64,000 bases of DNA from Pollutimonas sp. M17 (lineage in GTDB: Bacteria; Pseudomonadota; Gammaproteobacteria; Burkholderiales; Burkholderiaceae_B), in the NCBI RefSeq assembly GCF_025836975.1, contig NZ_CP107548.1:2666001-2730000 (forward strand). Direction: 5' to 3'. Shown piece after piece: positions 36,672 to 45,238 of this stretch (positions are counted from its first letter, which is position 1; the number at the start of each line of letters is the position of its first letter). The notes under the pieces were generated by a model, which ran no database searches, had not been told where the DNA came from, and saw nothing but the letters and a program-made list of their open reading frames with translations. Position numbers and translations under genes: made by a program.

Positions 36672-37868
36672 CTAGCCCCATTTCCAGAACGAGTCGCCCT
36701 CATTCATCATCTGCCGGGACAAGACCATTTTATGCACCTCGGACGCCCCATCCACCAGCCGCGCCTGGCGTGCATAGCGGTATATCCATTCGAGCCGCGT
36801 ATCTTTCGAATAACCCCGGGCGCCGCACAGCTGGATGGCGGTATCGACGGACTGTTGCAAGACATTGGCCACCGCCACCTTGGCCATGGAGACTTCCTTG
36901 CGGGCGAAGTCGCCCTGATCGAGCTTCCAGGCCGCATGCATGGTCAGCAATCGGCCCGTCTGGATCGCCATGGCGGCCTCGCCCAGCATCCATTGCACGC
37001 CCTCGCGGTCGGCGAGGCGTGAACCGAAGGCTTCCCGGTGGCCGACATACTCGGCGGCGATCTCGAGCGAACGCTTGGACAGGCCCAGCCAGCGCATGCA
37101 ATGAGTCAGGCGCGCCGGCCCGAGGCGGATCTGCGTGAGCTTCAGGCCGTCGCCGACCTCCATCAGGCGGTTTTCATCGGGTATGGCCAGCCCGTCGAAA
37201 CGCAGTTCGCAATGCCCGCCATGTTCTTCGGGGCCCATGATGGGTATGCGCCGGACGATTTCCCAGCCCGGATCGTCTTTATGGAACAGGAAGGCCGACA
37301 AGCCCTTGCGCGCGTCATCGGAGGTGCGCGCAATGAGTATGAAATGGGTGGCGGCGGCCGCGCCGGTGATGAAATGCTTGACGCCGTTGACGACCCAGCG
37401 ATCGCCCTTGCGCTCCGCGGTGGTCTGCATCATGGCCGGATCGGACCCCGAACCCGGCGCGGGTTCGGTCATGACGAAGGACGATTGCACCCGGCCATCG
37501 ACGATGGGCTGCAGCCAGCGTTTTTTCTGGGCTTCTGTGGCGACCTTGTTCAGCACCATCATGTTGCCGTCGTCGGGCGCCGCCGAATTGAACACCACCG
37601 GCCCGAATATGGACCGGTTCATTTCTTCGTAGCAGGCTGCCATTTCGGCCATGCCCAAGCCCTGCCCGCCCCTTTCCACGGGCATTTGCAGGCACCACAA
37701 GCCTTGCTTGCGGGCTTTGTCGCGCATGCGCTCGAGCAAGGAGGCATCGATGTTTTCGTGCTCGTCGTAGGAGTCGGCATGATCCTCGAGAGGAAGAAGC
37801 TCGCGCTCGACAAAAGCCTTGATGCGGCTGCGGTAGTCTTCGCCCCGGGGCGACAAGGTAAAGTCCAT
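36672..37868 (-). CDS. Acyl-CoA dehydrogenase, ACAD10/11 type (LvaC-like)
   Basis: FAD enzyme of 398 residues. Flavin and substrate motifs include FVMTEPAPGSGSDPAMM, WVVNGVKHFITGAAAA and GARGYSKDTRLEWIYR. The C-terminal YARQARLVDGASEVHK resembles the DGPDEVH stretch of ACAD10/11 rather than the GTSEI stretch of classical dehydrogenases. In the LvaAC pair the dehydrogenase-fold enzyme eliminates phosphate from 4-phosphoacyl-CoA and rehydrates it to a 3-hydroxyacyl-CoA. The ATG at 37868 begins the family N-terminus MDFTLSPRGEDY. Confidence 0.93.
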   Translation of the reverse strand: MDFTLSPRGEDYRSRIKAFVERELLPLEDHADSYDEHENIDASLLERMRDKARKQGLWCLQMPVERGGQGLGMAEMAACYEEMNRSIFGPVVFNSAAPDDGNMMVLNKVATEAQKKRWLQPIVDGRVQSSFVMTEPAPGSGSDPAMMQTTAERKGDRWVVNGVKHFITGAAAATHFILIARTSDDARKGLSAFLFHKDDPGWEIVRRIPIMGPEEHGGHCELRFDGLAIPDENRLMEVGDGLKLTQIRLGPARLTHCMRWLGLSKRSLEIAAEYVGHREAFGSRLADREGVQWMLGEAAMAIQTGRLLTMHAAWKLDQGDFARKEVSMAKVAVANVLQQSVDTAIQLCGARGYSKDTRLEWIYRYARQARLVDGASEVHKMVLSRQMMNEGDSFWKWG

Positions 37869-37882
37869 GTGGCTGGCCTTAT

Positions 37883-38650
37883 TTAAAGAGAAGACTGCAA
37901 ATGACCGCCGTCCACCACGATGGAACTGCCGGTCATGTAAAGGGAGGCATCGGATGCAAGCAGCAGCAAGGCGCCATCCAGGTCTTGCGGCCTGCCCAGT
38001 CGACGCTGGGGAATGCGCCGTATCAGGGCCTGCCCCGCTTCCGATGCGAAAAAATCGCTGTTCAGACTGGTTTCTATGTATCCCGGAGCCAGCGCGTTGA
38101 CCCGGATGCCATGGCGGGCCCATTCGAGCGCCATGGCTCGGGTCATGTGCTCCAGCCCCGCCTTCGACGCGGCATAAGGCAAGACGGCGGCGGCCACACG
38201 ATGCCCCAGTATGGATGTGACCGTGATGATGGAACCGGGCCTGCCGGCGTCCGCCAGACGGCGGGCGGCCTGCCGGCACACCAGCCAGCTGCCTTTCAGA
38301 TTGGTGTCGACCACCTGCGACCATTCGTCGAACGGGATGTCGAGCGCCTTTTTGTTGACCGCCACGCCGGCGTTGCAAACCAGGACATCGACACCGCCGC
38401 AAAGCGACCAGGCCTCGTCAAAGGCTTGCTCCACACTGGCGGGGTCGCCGACATCCATGTGCACCGGATGCGCGGTAATGTGGTTGCTGTGCAGCCGGGC
38501 CGCCAGCTCCTTCAGGGGCTGGAGACGGCGGCCGGCCAGGACGACGGTTGCGCCGGCGTGGCCCAGGGTGCCCGCGAAGTGCGAGCCCAGCGCCCCGGCC
38601 GCCCCGGTTACCAGCGCGACCTTGCCATCCAAGCGGAATCCGACATCCAT
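37883..38650 (-). CDS. Short-chain dehydrogenase/reductase (LvaD-like position)
   Basis: SDR of 255 residues. Cofactor loop LVTGAAGALGSHFAG, NAG motif in VLVCNAGVAV, catalytic serine in ITVTSILG and the YxxxK pair in YAASK. It is the first gene of the operon, with a GGGGAGG ribosome site. By analogy with LvaD it could reduce a 4-oxoacyl-CoA to the 4-hydroxy form; a FabG-like 3-oxoacyl reductase role is the alternative. Confidence 0.9.
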   Translation of the reverse strand: MDVGFRLDGKVALVTGAAGALGSHFAGTLGHAGATVVLAGRRLQPLKELAARLHSNHITAHPVHMDVGDPASVEQAFDEAWSLCGGVDVLVCNAGVAVNKKALDIPFDEWSQVVDTNLKGSWLVCRQAARRLADAGRPGSIITVTSILGHRVAAAVLPYAASKAGLEHMTRAMALEWARHGIRVNALAPGYIETSLNSDFFASEAGQALIRRIPQRRLGRPQDLDGALLLLASDASLYMTGSSIVVDGGHLQSSL

Positions 38651-38676
38651 TTCAGCCTCCCCTCTTCTTTGGCCAA

Positions 38677-38705
38677 AGAATAGAACGACCGTTCGATAAT
38701 GTCAA
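38677..38705 (-). promoter_or_regulatory. Promoter with TetR-type operator in its spacer
   Basis: On the minus strand a perfect -35 TTGACA (38700-38705) and a -10 TATTCT (38677-38682) are 17 bases apart. The spacer holds the palindrome GAACG-N2-CGTTC (38683-38694), the pattern bound by many TetR regulators of acyl-CoA metabolism. It lies 27 bases upstream of the SDR start, so binding would block RNA polymerase for the whole operon. Confidence 0.8.
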
Positions 38706-38781
38706 CGAATCGGGATGCAACTCATGGAAGACGGGGAGTTTTGCCTCTATACTTTCCTGCCCCCTGTCATCCGGTGTTTGC

Positions 38782-41049
38782 ATGATCGCACGCATACCCC
38801 AGCTTCAGCGCTTTCTTTACAGCCACTATTTTTTCGGCGGCCTGCGGCAGGCCATAGGCGTGCTGCTTCCCGCCCTGATCCTGATGGGCGTGTTCCAGAT
38901 GTACAGCGTGGGCATGATCGCCGCCATCGGCGCCGCCTGCGTGGCCATCATCGACCAGCCAGGCGGACCGCGGCGCTACGGCACCAATGGCATGCTGGCC
39001 GCCATCCTGCTGGGGTCGGCGACTGCCGCCGTGACCGGACTCGCGTCCTCGCACAGCCTGCTCATCTGGCTGGTGGTGCCCTGCCTGTGCTTTCTGTTTT
39101 CAATGTTCACGGTGTTCGGCAAGCAAGGCGGACTGCTGGGCTTTGCCTGCCTGCTGATCATGACACTGACCATGCGCGTGCCGCTGGATCCGCATGAAGT
39201 GCTCCAGCACACGGTTTATTCCTTCCTGGGCGGCGTCTTCTATTTTGTGTTCAGCTTCGCGGCCCACCGGCTGCTTTGGCATCGAGAGGAATTGCAGGCC
39301 CTGTCCGTCGCCCTGTTCGCGACCGCCGATTACATGGCCGCCAGGTCCCGCTTCTACGATGTGAATTCCGACCTGGACGAAAGCTATCGTCTTTTGATCC
39401 ATGCCCAGTCGGCCATGACCGACAAGCATCAAGCGGCGCGCGACACGGTGCTGCGCGAGCTGCCCAAGGGCAGAGGCCGGGCCGATCGCCTGCGCACGGC
39501 ATCGCTGAACATCTTCATCGACATGGTCGCGCTGCTGGACAGCCTGGTCGCCACGCATACCGACTATGCCACGCTGCGCCGCACCCTGCCCAACAGCGAC
39601 GTGCTGATCTTCAGCCGGGATGCGCTGCGCAAGCTGTCCATCAACGTATCGGCCATCGCGTTCAATGTCGCGCGCAACCGGCATGTGAAGGAGCGCAACA
39701 GCGTGAAGGCCGAGCTGCGCGCCATCGAATACGAACTGGAAAAATACCGCGAAGGCGGACTGGCCGACGGCGACCCCGAGGTCTATGCCCTGTTGGTGCA
39801 GGTGCTGCGCCGCTTGCGCAATGCGACGCGCCTGGTCGACCGCATGGCCGGGCATCTGAGCGGCAGCGGCAATACCGAACTGGTGGATATGCGCCTGGAC
39901 AAGTCGCTGGACCGATTCCTGTCGCGCAAGACCTGGCGCCTGGGCATGCTGACCAGCAACCTGCGCATGGATTCCTCGCATTTCCGCTATGCCTCCCGCG
40001 TGGCGATCGCCGCCTTGCTGGCCATGACGCTTTCAGCGGCGCTGTCGCACACCCCCATCCTTGGAAGCATGGGATCCGGGCTCAGCGCCCACAGCTATTG
40101 GATCGTCCTGACGGTGCTGGTGGTCATGAAGCCCGGCTTCGCCCTGACGCGCCAGCGCAACGGCTGGCGACTGGTGGGAACCCTGATAGGCTGCGCCCTG
40201 GCCCTGGTGCTGTTCAACGTCACGCATAGCCCCGATGTCTATCTTGCCGTCCTGGTCGTGACCTGCGTGCTGGGCTACAGCCTGATACAGGTGAATTTCA
40301 TGGCAGCGGCCATCTTCAACACCTTGTTCGTGCTGCTGGTCTTCCACTTCCTGTCGCCCACCACCAATGCCGTCATAGGGGAAAGGCTGGTCGACACCTT
40401 CATAGGATGCGGGCTGGCGCTCCTGTGCAGCTACATCCTGCCTTGGTGGGAACACGGCTTCATGGCTTCGCTGGCCAGGGCCGCCAGGAAATCGAACCAG
40501 GCATTCCTGAAGACCGGGCTGCGCTACGCCGAGCTGACACGCGCTCAGGCAGCGGCGCATGCGGCGCGGAACAGCCAGCCGCAAAGGGAAACGCAGGGAG
40601 ACGGCGCCACTGTCGAACCGGCAGCCATCGAAGGGCTGGATACCCAGCAGCACGAAGCGGAAGTCCGCTGGCGCGTGGCGCGCAAGAACATGCATATCGC
40701 CTTCGGCAATTTCGCGGCGGCCTTCTACCGGATGATGGACGAGCCGATCAAGCGCCAGAACAACGTTCCGGAACTGAACAACCTGCTTATCCAGAACCAC
40801 GTCCTGGCGTCGCAAATCACCTCGGCCATACCTATTCTGGCCGGGCTCGATCACGTACCCGAGGGCATACGAAAATCGCTGGAAGCGGTCGAGCTGTATC
40901 TCGACGACAAGGATGCCGACCCGCCCGCCTCGATAGAAACCGAAGGCGAACTGGCGGCCCTGGCCTATCCATTGCGGCAGATGGTCAAGGCTGCGCAATT
41001 GATACGGCAGGAGATGCGCGGCCTTGAAACCGCCGGCAGCGGTTCATAG
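38782..41049 (+). CDS. FUSC-family inner membrane protein (YccS/YhfK-like)
   Basis: Membrane protein of 755 residues with two hydrophobic blocks of about five to six helices each (residues about 25-165 and 420-565), each followed by a cytosolic domain. This is the duplicated YccS/aromatic-efflux (AaeB) architecture. No fused RND adaptor or partner gene is next to it, so a role in efflux is only suggested by family. The ATG at 38782 lacks a good ribosome site, but upstream residues in the frame are not homologous. Divergent from the SDR operon, 131 bp apart. Confidence 0.88.
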   Translation: MIARIPQLQRFLYSHYFFGGLRQAIGVLLPALILMGVFQMYSVGMIAAIGAACVAIIDQPGGPRRYGTNGMLAAILLGSATAAVTGLASSHSLLIWLVVPCLCFLFSMFTVFGKQGGLLGFACLLIMTLTMRVPLDPHEVLQHTVYSFLGGVFYFVFSFAAHRLLWHREELQALSVALFATADYMAARSRFYDVNSDLDESYRLLIHAQSAMTDKHQAARDTVLRELPKGRGRADRLRTASLNIFIDMVALLDSLVATHTDYATLRRTLPNSDVLIFSRDALRKLSINVSAIAFNVARNRHVKERNSVKAELRAIEYELEKYREGGLADGDPEVYALLVQVLRRLRNATRLVDRMAGHLSGSGNTELVDMRLDKSLDRFLSRKTWRLGMLTSNLRMDSSHFRYASRVAIAALLAMTLSAALSHTPILGSMGSGLSAHSYWIVLTVLVVMKPGFALTRQRNGWRLVGTLIGCALALVLFNVTHSPDVYLAVLVVTCVLGYSLIQVNFMAAAIFNTLFVLLVFHFLSPTTNAVIGERLVDTFIGCGLALLCSYILPWWEHGFMASLARAARKSNQAFLKTGLRYAELTRAQAAAHAARNSQPQRETQGDGATVEPAAIEGLDTQQHEAEVRWRVARKNMHIAFGNFAAAFYRMMDEPIKRQNNVPELNNLLIQNHVLASQITSAIPILAGLDHVPEGIRKSLEAVELYLDDKDADPPASIETEGELAALAYPLRQMVKAAQLIRQEMRGLETAGSGS

Positions 41050-41137
41050 GGGCCGCCCTTCCTATCGCCTGCTTCGCAACTGACGACAAGCCGGGCCTGC
41101 GCGGCGCGGCATGGCCCCGCCCATGCCTCCTCTTGCA

Positions 41138-41923
41138 TCAGCCCTGCTTGCGCCTGAATACCAGCTTATCGACGCTGGATTCGGCGGCGGCATAGGCGTA
41201 GCCTTCGCTGGCAAAGCCCTGCAAAGCGTCCACCGCCGAGATTTTATTTTCAATGACATGGCGGGCCATCAGGCCACGCGCCCGCTTGGCATGGAAGCTG
41301 ATCACTTTCCAGGCGCCGTTCTTGTAGTCCTGGAAGACGCATTGCACCACCCGGGCCTGCAGGGTTTTCAGGTCCACCGATTTGAAATACTCTTCGGATG
41401 CAAGGTTCAGCACCACCCGCGCCTTTTTCGCGCCCGGCATCGCATCCAGGCGTTCATTCAGGTGGGCGGCAATCGAACTGCCCCAGTATTCGTACAGATT
41501 CCTGCCCTTGCCGGTTTCCAGCCGCGTGCCCATTTCAAGCCGATAGGGACGCATCAGGTCCAGGGGCCTGAGCACGCCATACAAGCCGCTAAGCAGCGCC
41601 AGGTGTTCCTGCGCCCACTTGAGCTGCGCATCCGACAAGCTGGGCGCATCCAGGCCTTCATAGACATCGCCGTTGAAGGCCAGCACGGCCTGACGTGAAT
41701 TGGTCTGATCGAATTGCGGCTTCCAGGCGGCATAGCGGTCTACGTTCAGCCTGGCCAATGCCTCGCTGATCTTCATCAAGTCGGCCACTTCGGCGGCGGA
41801 CTTTTTCTTCAGCACCTTGATCAGGCCGGCCGCCTGATCCGCGAACAAGGGTTGCGTATGCAAGGTGGTGCGCACAGGCGTATCGTAGTCCAGCTTTTTC
41901 GCCGGCGACAGGAGCAACAGCAT
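41138..41923 (-). CDS. yaaA: Peroxide stress protein YaaA
   Basis: Protein of 261 residues; in E. coli YaaA limits free iron and oxidative damage during peroxide stress. The typical start MLLLLSPAKKLDYDTP fixes the ATG at 41923, with AAGGAA upstream. Other conserved stretches are LARLNVDRYAAWKP, AVLAFNGDVYEGLDA and the C-terminal FHAKRARGLMARHVIEN. Convergent with the FUSC gene. Confidence 0.95.
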   Translation of the reverse strand: MLLLLSPAKKLDYDTPVRTTLHTQPLFADQAAGLIKVLKKKSAAEVADLMKISEALARLNVDRYAAWKPQFDQTNSRQAVLAFNGDVYEGLDAPSLSDAQLKWAQEHLALLSGLYGVLRPLDLMRPYRLEMGTRLETGKGRNLYEYWGSSIAAHLNERLDAMPGAKKARVVLNLASEEYFKSVDLKTLQARVVQCVFQDYKNGAWKVISFHAKRARGLMARHVIENKISAVDALQGFASEGYAYAAAESSVDKLVFRRKQG

Positions 41924-42033
41924 TATGATTTCCTTCAATGATGGGTATCAGGCGCCGCCGGCCGCAACCGGCGGCCACGATCGCCATGAGGCGGCGCCCT
42001 GCTTCGCGGGTATCCCTACCCTTGCGCAGTCGG

Positions 42034-42816
42034 CTAGCGGGCCGTCCAGCCGCCGTCCAGGGTCAAGGTCGTGCCTGTCATCTGGTCGGCCGCTTCCGAA
42101 CACAGGAATACCGCCGCGCCCGCCAATTGCTTGGGCGTGACGAACTGCAGGGAGGGCTGCTTCTCGGCCAGCAGCTCTTTGGCCGCGGTTTCGATGTCGG
42201 ATCCATTCTTTTGCGCCAATGCTTGGATCTGTTTTTCCACCAGCGCCGTGCGCACCCATCCCGGGCAGATGGCATTGCACGTGACGCCATTGCCGGCGTT
42301 CTCCAGGGCCGTGACCTTGGTCAGGCCGACCACGCCATGCTTGGCCGCGACGTAAGCGGATTTGTTGACCGATGCCACCAGGCCGTGAGCCGAGGCGATG
42401 TTGATGATGCGGCCCCAACCCTGCTTCTTCATGTGCGGTAGGGCGGCTGCCGTGCCATGGAAAACAGCCGAAAGATTCAGGGCGATGATGGCGTCCCAGC
42501 GATCGACCGGAAAATTCTCGATGAGGTCGGTATGCTGGATGCCGGCGTTGTTGACCAGAATGTCGATGCCGCCCAGCGCCTTGGCGGCCGCATCGATGAA
42601 TTCGCGCGTCGCGCCCGCCTGCATCAGGTCGGCATTGATGTAATGCGCCTTGACGTCGAACTCCAGCTCGATATTGACCCGCTCTTTTTCAATGGCGGCG
42701 GGATCGCCGAAGCCGTTGATGATCACATTGGCGCCATTGGCAGCAAACTCGCGGGCCATGGCCAAGCCTATGCCGCTGGTCGAACCTGTAATGACTGCAT
42801 GTTTACCTGTAAGCAT
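42034..42816 (-). CDS. 3-Hydroxybutyrate dehydrogenase
   Basis: NAD-dependent SDR of 260 residues that interconverts 3-hydroxybutyrate and acetoacetate, used in polyhydroxybutyrate and ketone body metabolism. Cofactor loop ITGSTSGIGLAMA, NNAG motif in VNNAGIQHTDLIENFP, catalytic serine in INIASAHGLVAS and YVAAKHG. The IQHTDLIENFP and AICPGWVRTALVEKQI stretches are characteristic of HBDH. Confidence 0.95.
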   Translation of the reverse strand: MLTGKHAVITGSTSGIGLAMAREFAANGANVIINGFGDPAAIEKERVNIELEFDVKAHYINADLMQAGATREFIDAAAKALGGIDILVNNAGIQHTDLIENFPVDRWDAIIALNLSAVFHGTAAALPHMKKQGWGRIINIASAHGLVASVNKSAYVAAKHGVVGLTKVTALENAGNGVTCNAICPGWVRTALVEKQIQALAQKNGSDIETAAKELLAEKQPSLQFVTPKQLAGAAVFLCSEAADQMTGTTLTLDGGWTAR

Positions 42817-43024
42817 GTCGTTCCTTTCTTATCGGGTCGAAAAAGCCCTGCATTCCGGCATTAGTTTACCGCCCGATGCAGCCTTCCCCGGCAGTGGCCA
42901 GGCTGATTATGATTTTTTTTATTTCCTTGCTAGAATAGCGGACTTGCCTACTTGGGCCGCTTGATCTTCGACCAGACCTCAAGCAATGGCCTTGCCGGCA
43001 ATGGCAGTAAAAACGCAGTAAACA

Positions 43025-43115
43025 GGACAGGTGGCAGAGTGGTCGAATGTACCTGACTCGAAATCAGGCGTACGGTAACCCCGTACCGTGGGTTCGAATC
43101 CCACCCTGTCCGCCA
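43025..43115 (+). tRNA. tRNA-Ser (anticodon CGA)
   Basis: Acceptor arms GGACAGG and CCTGTCC pair, with G and an encoded CCA at the end. The anticodon stem CCTGA/TCAGG encloses CTCGAAA, giving CGA. The long variable arm GTACGGTAACCCCGTAC is typical of tRNA-Ser. Confidence 0.96.
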
Positions 43116-43146
43116 TGAATTCGCCCGCAACTGCGGGCAACAGTAG

Positions 43147-43181
43147 AAAACCCGCAATGTTTGCCGACATTGCGGGTTTTT
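43147..43181. terminator. Terminator between tRNA-Ser and binding-protein gene
   Basis: A 14-bp stem AAAACCCGCAATGT / ACATTGCGGGTTTT with loop TTGCCG and T-rich 3' end on the plus strand; the A-rich 5' arm lets it also terminate the minus-strand operon that ends at 43269. Confidence 0.9.
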
Positions 43182-43268
43182 ACGTCTGTATGCCGCAGGC
43201 AAGCGCCGCGCGGTGCGTGGCCCTTGCCGCATGCCTGGGCTGCATTCCGCCCAGGGCGCACCTGCCGG

Positions 43269-44510
43269 CTAAGGGCGCTTCATGGCGCAGGTGGTGGGCA
43301 GCTCCGCTTCCGTAGCGGGAATCACCTCGTCCGTACGCCAGCCAAAGCCCGTTCCTTCCTGGTCAAGCTGTACCGTGGTGCCGTTCGTTTTCGACCACGT
43401 TGCAACATACAGGGGCTGCTGCAGTTGATGATCGCTGGCGCGCATCGTCGCTTTCCCTCCGGACAGGCTGTCGACCTCCATGCCTTCCATGGCGCGCGCC
43501 ACCTCGACGGGTTCGGTGGAGCCGGATTTTTTGATGGCCTTCGAAAGCAGCTCCACGGCGGGATACGCCTGCATCCAGGTCAAGTCGTCGTTGTGCTTTT
43601 TCTTGAATCCTTCGACAAGCTCGCGTCCCTTATAGCCTTCGTTATTGACGTTGCCAACACCAACGTACTTCACGCGATCAAGCCCACTCTCACCCATGGC
43701 TGTCGGCGCCCCCTTCAGCACCGCATAATAGGTATAGAAGTTGGCGTCCAGCCCTGAAGCGCGTGCGGCACGAATCAGCAGGGCCAGATCAGAGCCCCAG
43801 TTGCCGGTGATGATGGTGTCGGCGCCCGAAGCGATGATTTTCGCCACATAAGGCGAGAAATCCTTGACCTCGCCAATGGGGTGCAGGTCGTCGCCCACGA
43901 TCTGGACGTCAGGACGCTTCTCGGCTAGCATCTTCTTGGCTGACGCACTGACCGAACGCCCGAACGCGTAGTTCTGCCCAATGATGTAGACCTTCTTGAC
44001 GTCCTTGTTCTTGGCCAGGGTGTTGACCAACGCCTGCATCTTCATGTCGACGTTGGAGTCGACGCTGAAATGCCAGAAGCTGCACTTGCCGTTGGTCAGG
44101 TCGGGGTCGATGGCCCCGTGGTTGATGTACAGGACTTCCTTCCCGGGATTGCGCTCATTATGTTTGTTGATGGCGTCGACCAGGGCGAATGCCACACCCG
44201 AACCGTTCCCCTGTGCCACGTAGCGGTAACCCTGGTCAATGGCGCGTTTGAGCTGGCTCAGACTGTCTTGAACGCCAGCCTTGTTATCGAAGCCGACGAT
44301 TTCAATGGTGTGCTCGCCCGCCCACTTCTCCTTGTTGGCCAGTTCACTGAAGTATTGCCAGGTGCGAAGCTGGTTCTCGCCCAGGGCGGCAAATGATCCC
44401 GACAAGGGGTCGATAAGCGCAACCTTGACGGTATCGGCGTGCGCCATGCCTGTGGCCAGACTCATCGTTACAGCCAATGTGCCCAGCTTGAGTTGTGTTG
44501 CAAATTTCAT
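43269..44510 (-). CDS. Periplasmic Leu/Ile/Val-type binding protein (cluster 2)
   Basis: Substrate-binding protein of 413 residues. The signal peptide QLKLGTLAVTMSLATGMAHA supports the ATG at 44510, preceded by AGGAGA. The binding fold is seen in VKVALIDPLSGSFAALGENQ and VYIIGQNYAFGRSVSASAKK. It closes with a pair of cysteines, one in NGKCSFWHF and one in TTCAMKRP. It is the last gene of the second Liv operon. Ligand unknown; the BKACE context suggests a non-amino-acid acid. Confidence 0.92.
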   Translation of the reverse strand: MKFATQLKLGTLAVTMSLATGMAHADTVKVALIDPLSGSFAALGENQLRTWQYFSELANKEKWAGEHTIEIVGFDNKAGVQDSLSQLKRAIDQGYRYVAQGNGSGVAFALVDAINKHNERNPGKEVLYINHGAIDPDLTNGKCSFWHFSVDSNVDMKMQALVNTLAKNKDVKKVYIIGQNYAFGRSVSASAKKMLAEKRPDVQIVGDDLHPIGEVKDFSPYVAKIIASGADTIITGNWGSDLALLIRAARASGLDANFYTYYAVLKGAPTAMGESGLDRVKYVGVGNVNNEGYKGRELVEGFKKKHNDDLTWMQAYPAVELLSKAIKKSGSTEPVEVARAMEGMEVDSLSGGKATMRASDHQLQQPLYVATWSKTNGTTVQLDQEGTGFGWRTDEVIPATEAELPTTCAMKRP

Positions 44511-44539
44511 TGCGTCTCCTGTATTGATTAAATAACCAC

Positions 44540-45238
44540 CTAAACTTCCAGCCAATCCTTACGCACCTGATGCGCGTCGCGAAGATCGCCTGGTGCTCCT
44601 TCAAACACTATCGTTCCGTGGCCCATGACATAAAGCCGCTGAGAAATATCGAGCGCGATGGCCAGCTTCTGCTCGACCAGCAGCACCGCAACGCCGCGCT
44701 CGCGAAGGATGTCGAGGTAGCTCGCCACCTGCTCGACGATCTGCGGCGCCAGCCCTTCGGTGGGTTCATCGATCATGATGAGCCTTGGATCGCCTATCAA
44801 TGAGCGGCATAAGGTCAGCATTTGCTGCTCTCCACCGGACATCACCCCGGCCGCAGTATGCCGGCGTTCCTTCAAGCGAGGAAACATTTCATACATGTCG
44901 TCGATGGACCATTGGGAACGTTTTCCGCGCTTCTGCCCGAGCAAGAGATTCTGCTCCACCGTCAGCGCCGGAAACACGTCACGGCTTTCCGGCACGTAAC
45001 CCAGGCCTTGATGCACGATTTCATGGGTTTTCATCCCATTCAGTTCCTTGCCATCGAAGACGACTGAACCCGTCGAGCGAACCAGGCCCATGATCGCTTT
45101 CACCGTCGTTGATCTGCCCACGCCGTTGCGGCCCAGCAGGCTGACGATTTCACCGGCGTCAATACGAAGGTCGACGCCTTGCAGCACATGGCTTTTTCCG
45201 TAGTAGGCATGAAGCCCGGAAATTTCAATCAATGCCAT
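44540..45238 (-). CDS. livF: Liv-type ABC transporter ATPase LivF (cluster 2), Walker A Lys-to-Arg
   Basis: ATPase of 232 residues. The Walker A loop reads GRNGVGRST, with arginine at residue 42 (codon 45113-45115, AGA) where the invariant lysine is expected. The rest is canonical: signature MSGGEQQMLTLCRSL, Walker B LIMIDEPTEGLAP, switch histidine replaced by glutamine in LLVEQKLAIALDI as is usual for LivF. The gene overlaps livG by 14 bases. ATP hydrolysis at this site may be weakened, or this is a tolerated LivF variant. Confidence 0.9.
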   Translation of the reverse strand: MALIEISGLHAYYGKSHVLQGVDLRIDAGEIVSLLGRNGVGRSTTVKAIMGLVRSTGSVVFDGKELNGMKTHEIVHQGLGYVPESRDVFPALTVEQNLLLGQKRGKRSQWSIDDMYEMFPRLKERRHTAAGVMSGGEQQMLTLCRSLIGDPRLIMIDEPTEGLAPQIVEQVASYLDILRERGVAVLLVEQKLAIALDISQRLYVMGHGTIVFEGAPGDLRDAHQVRKDWLEV

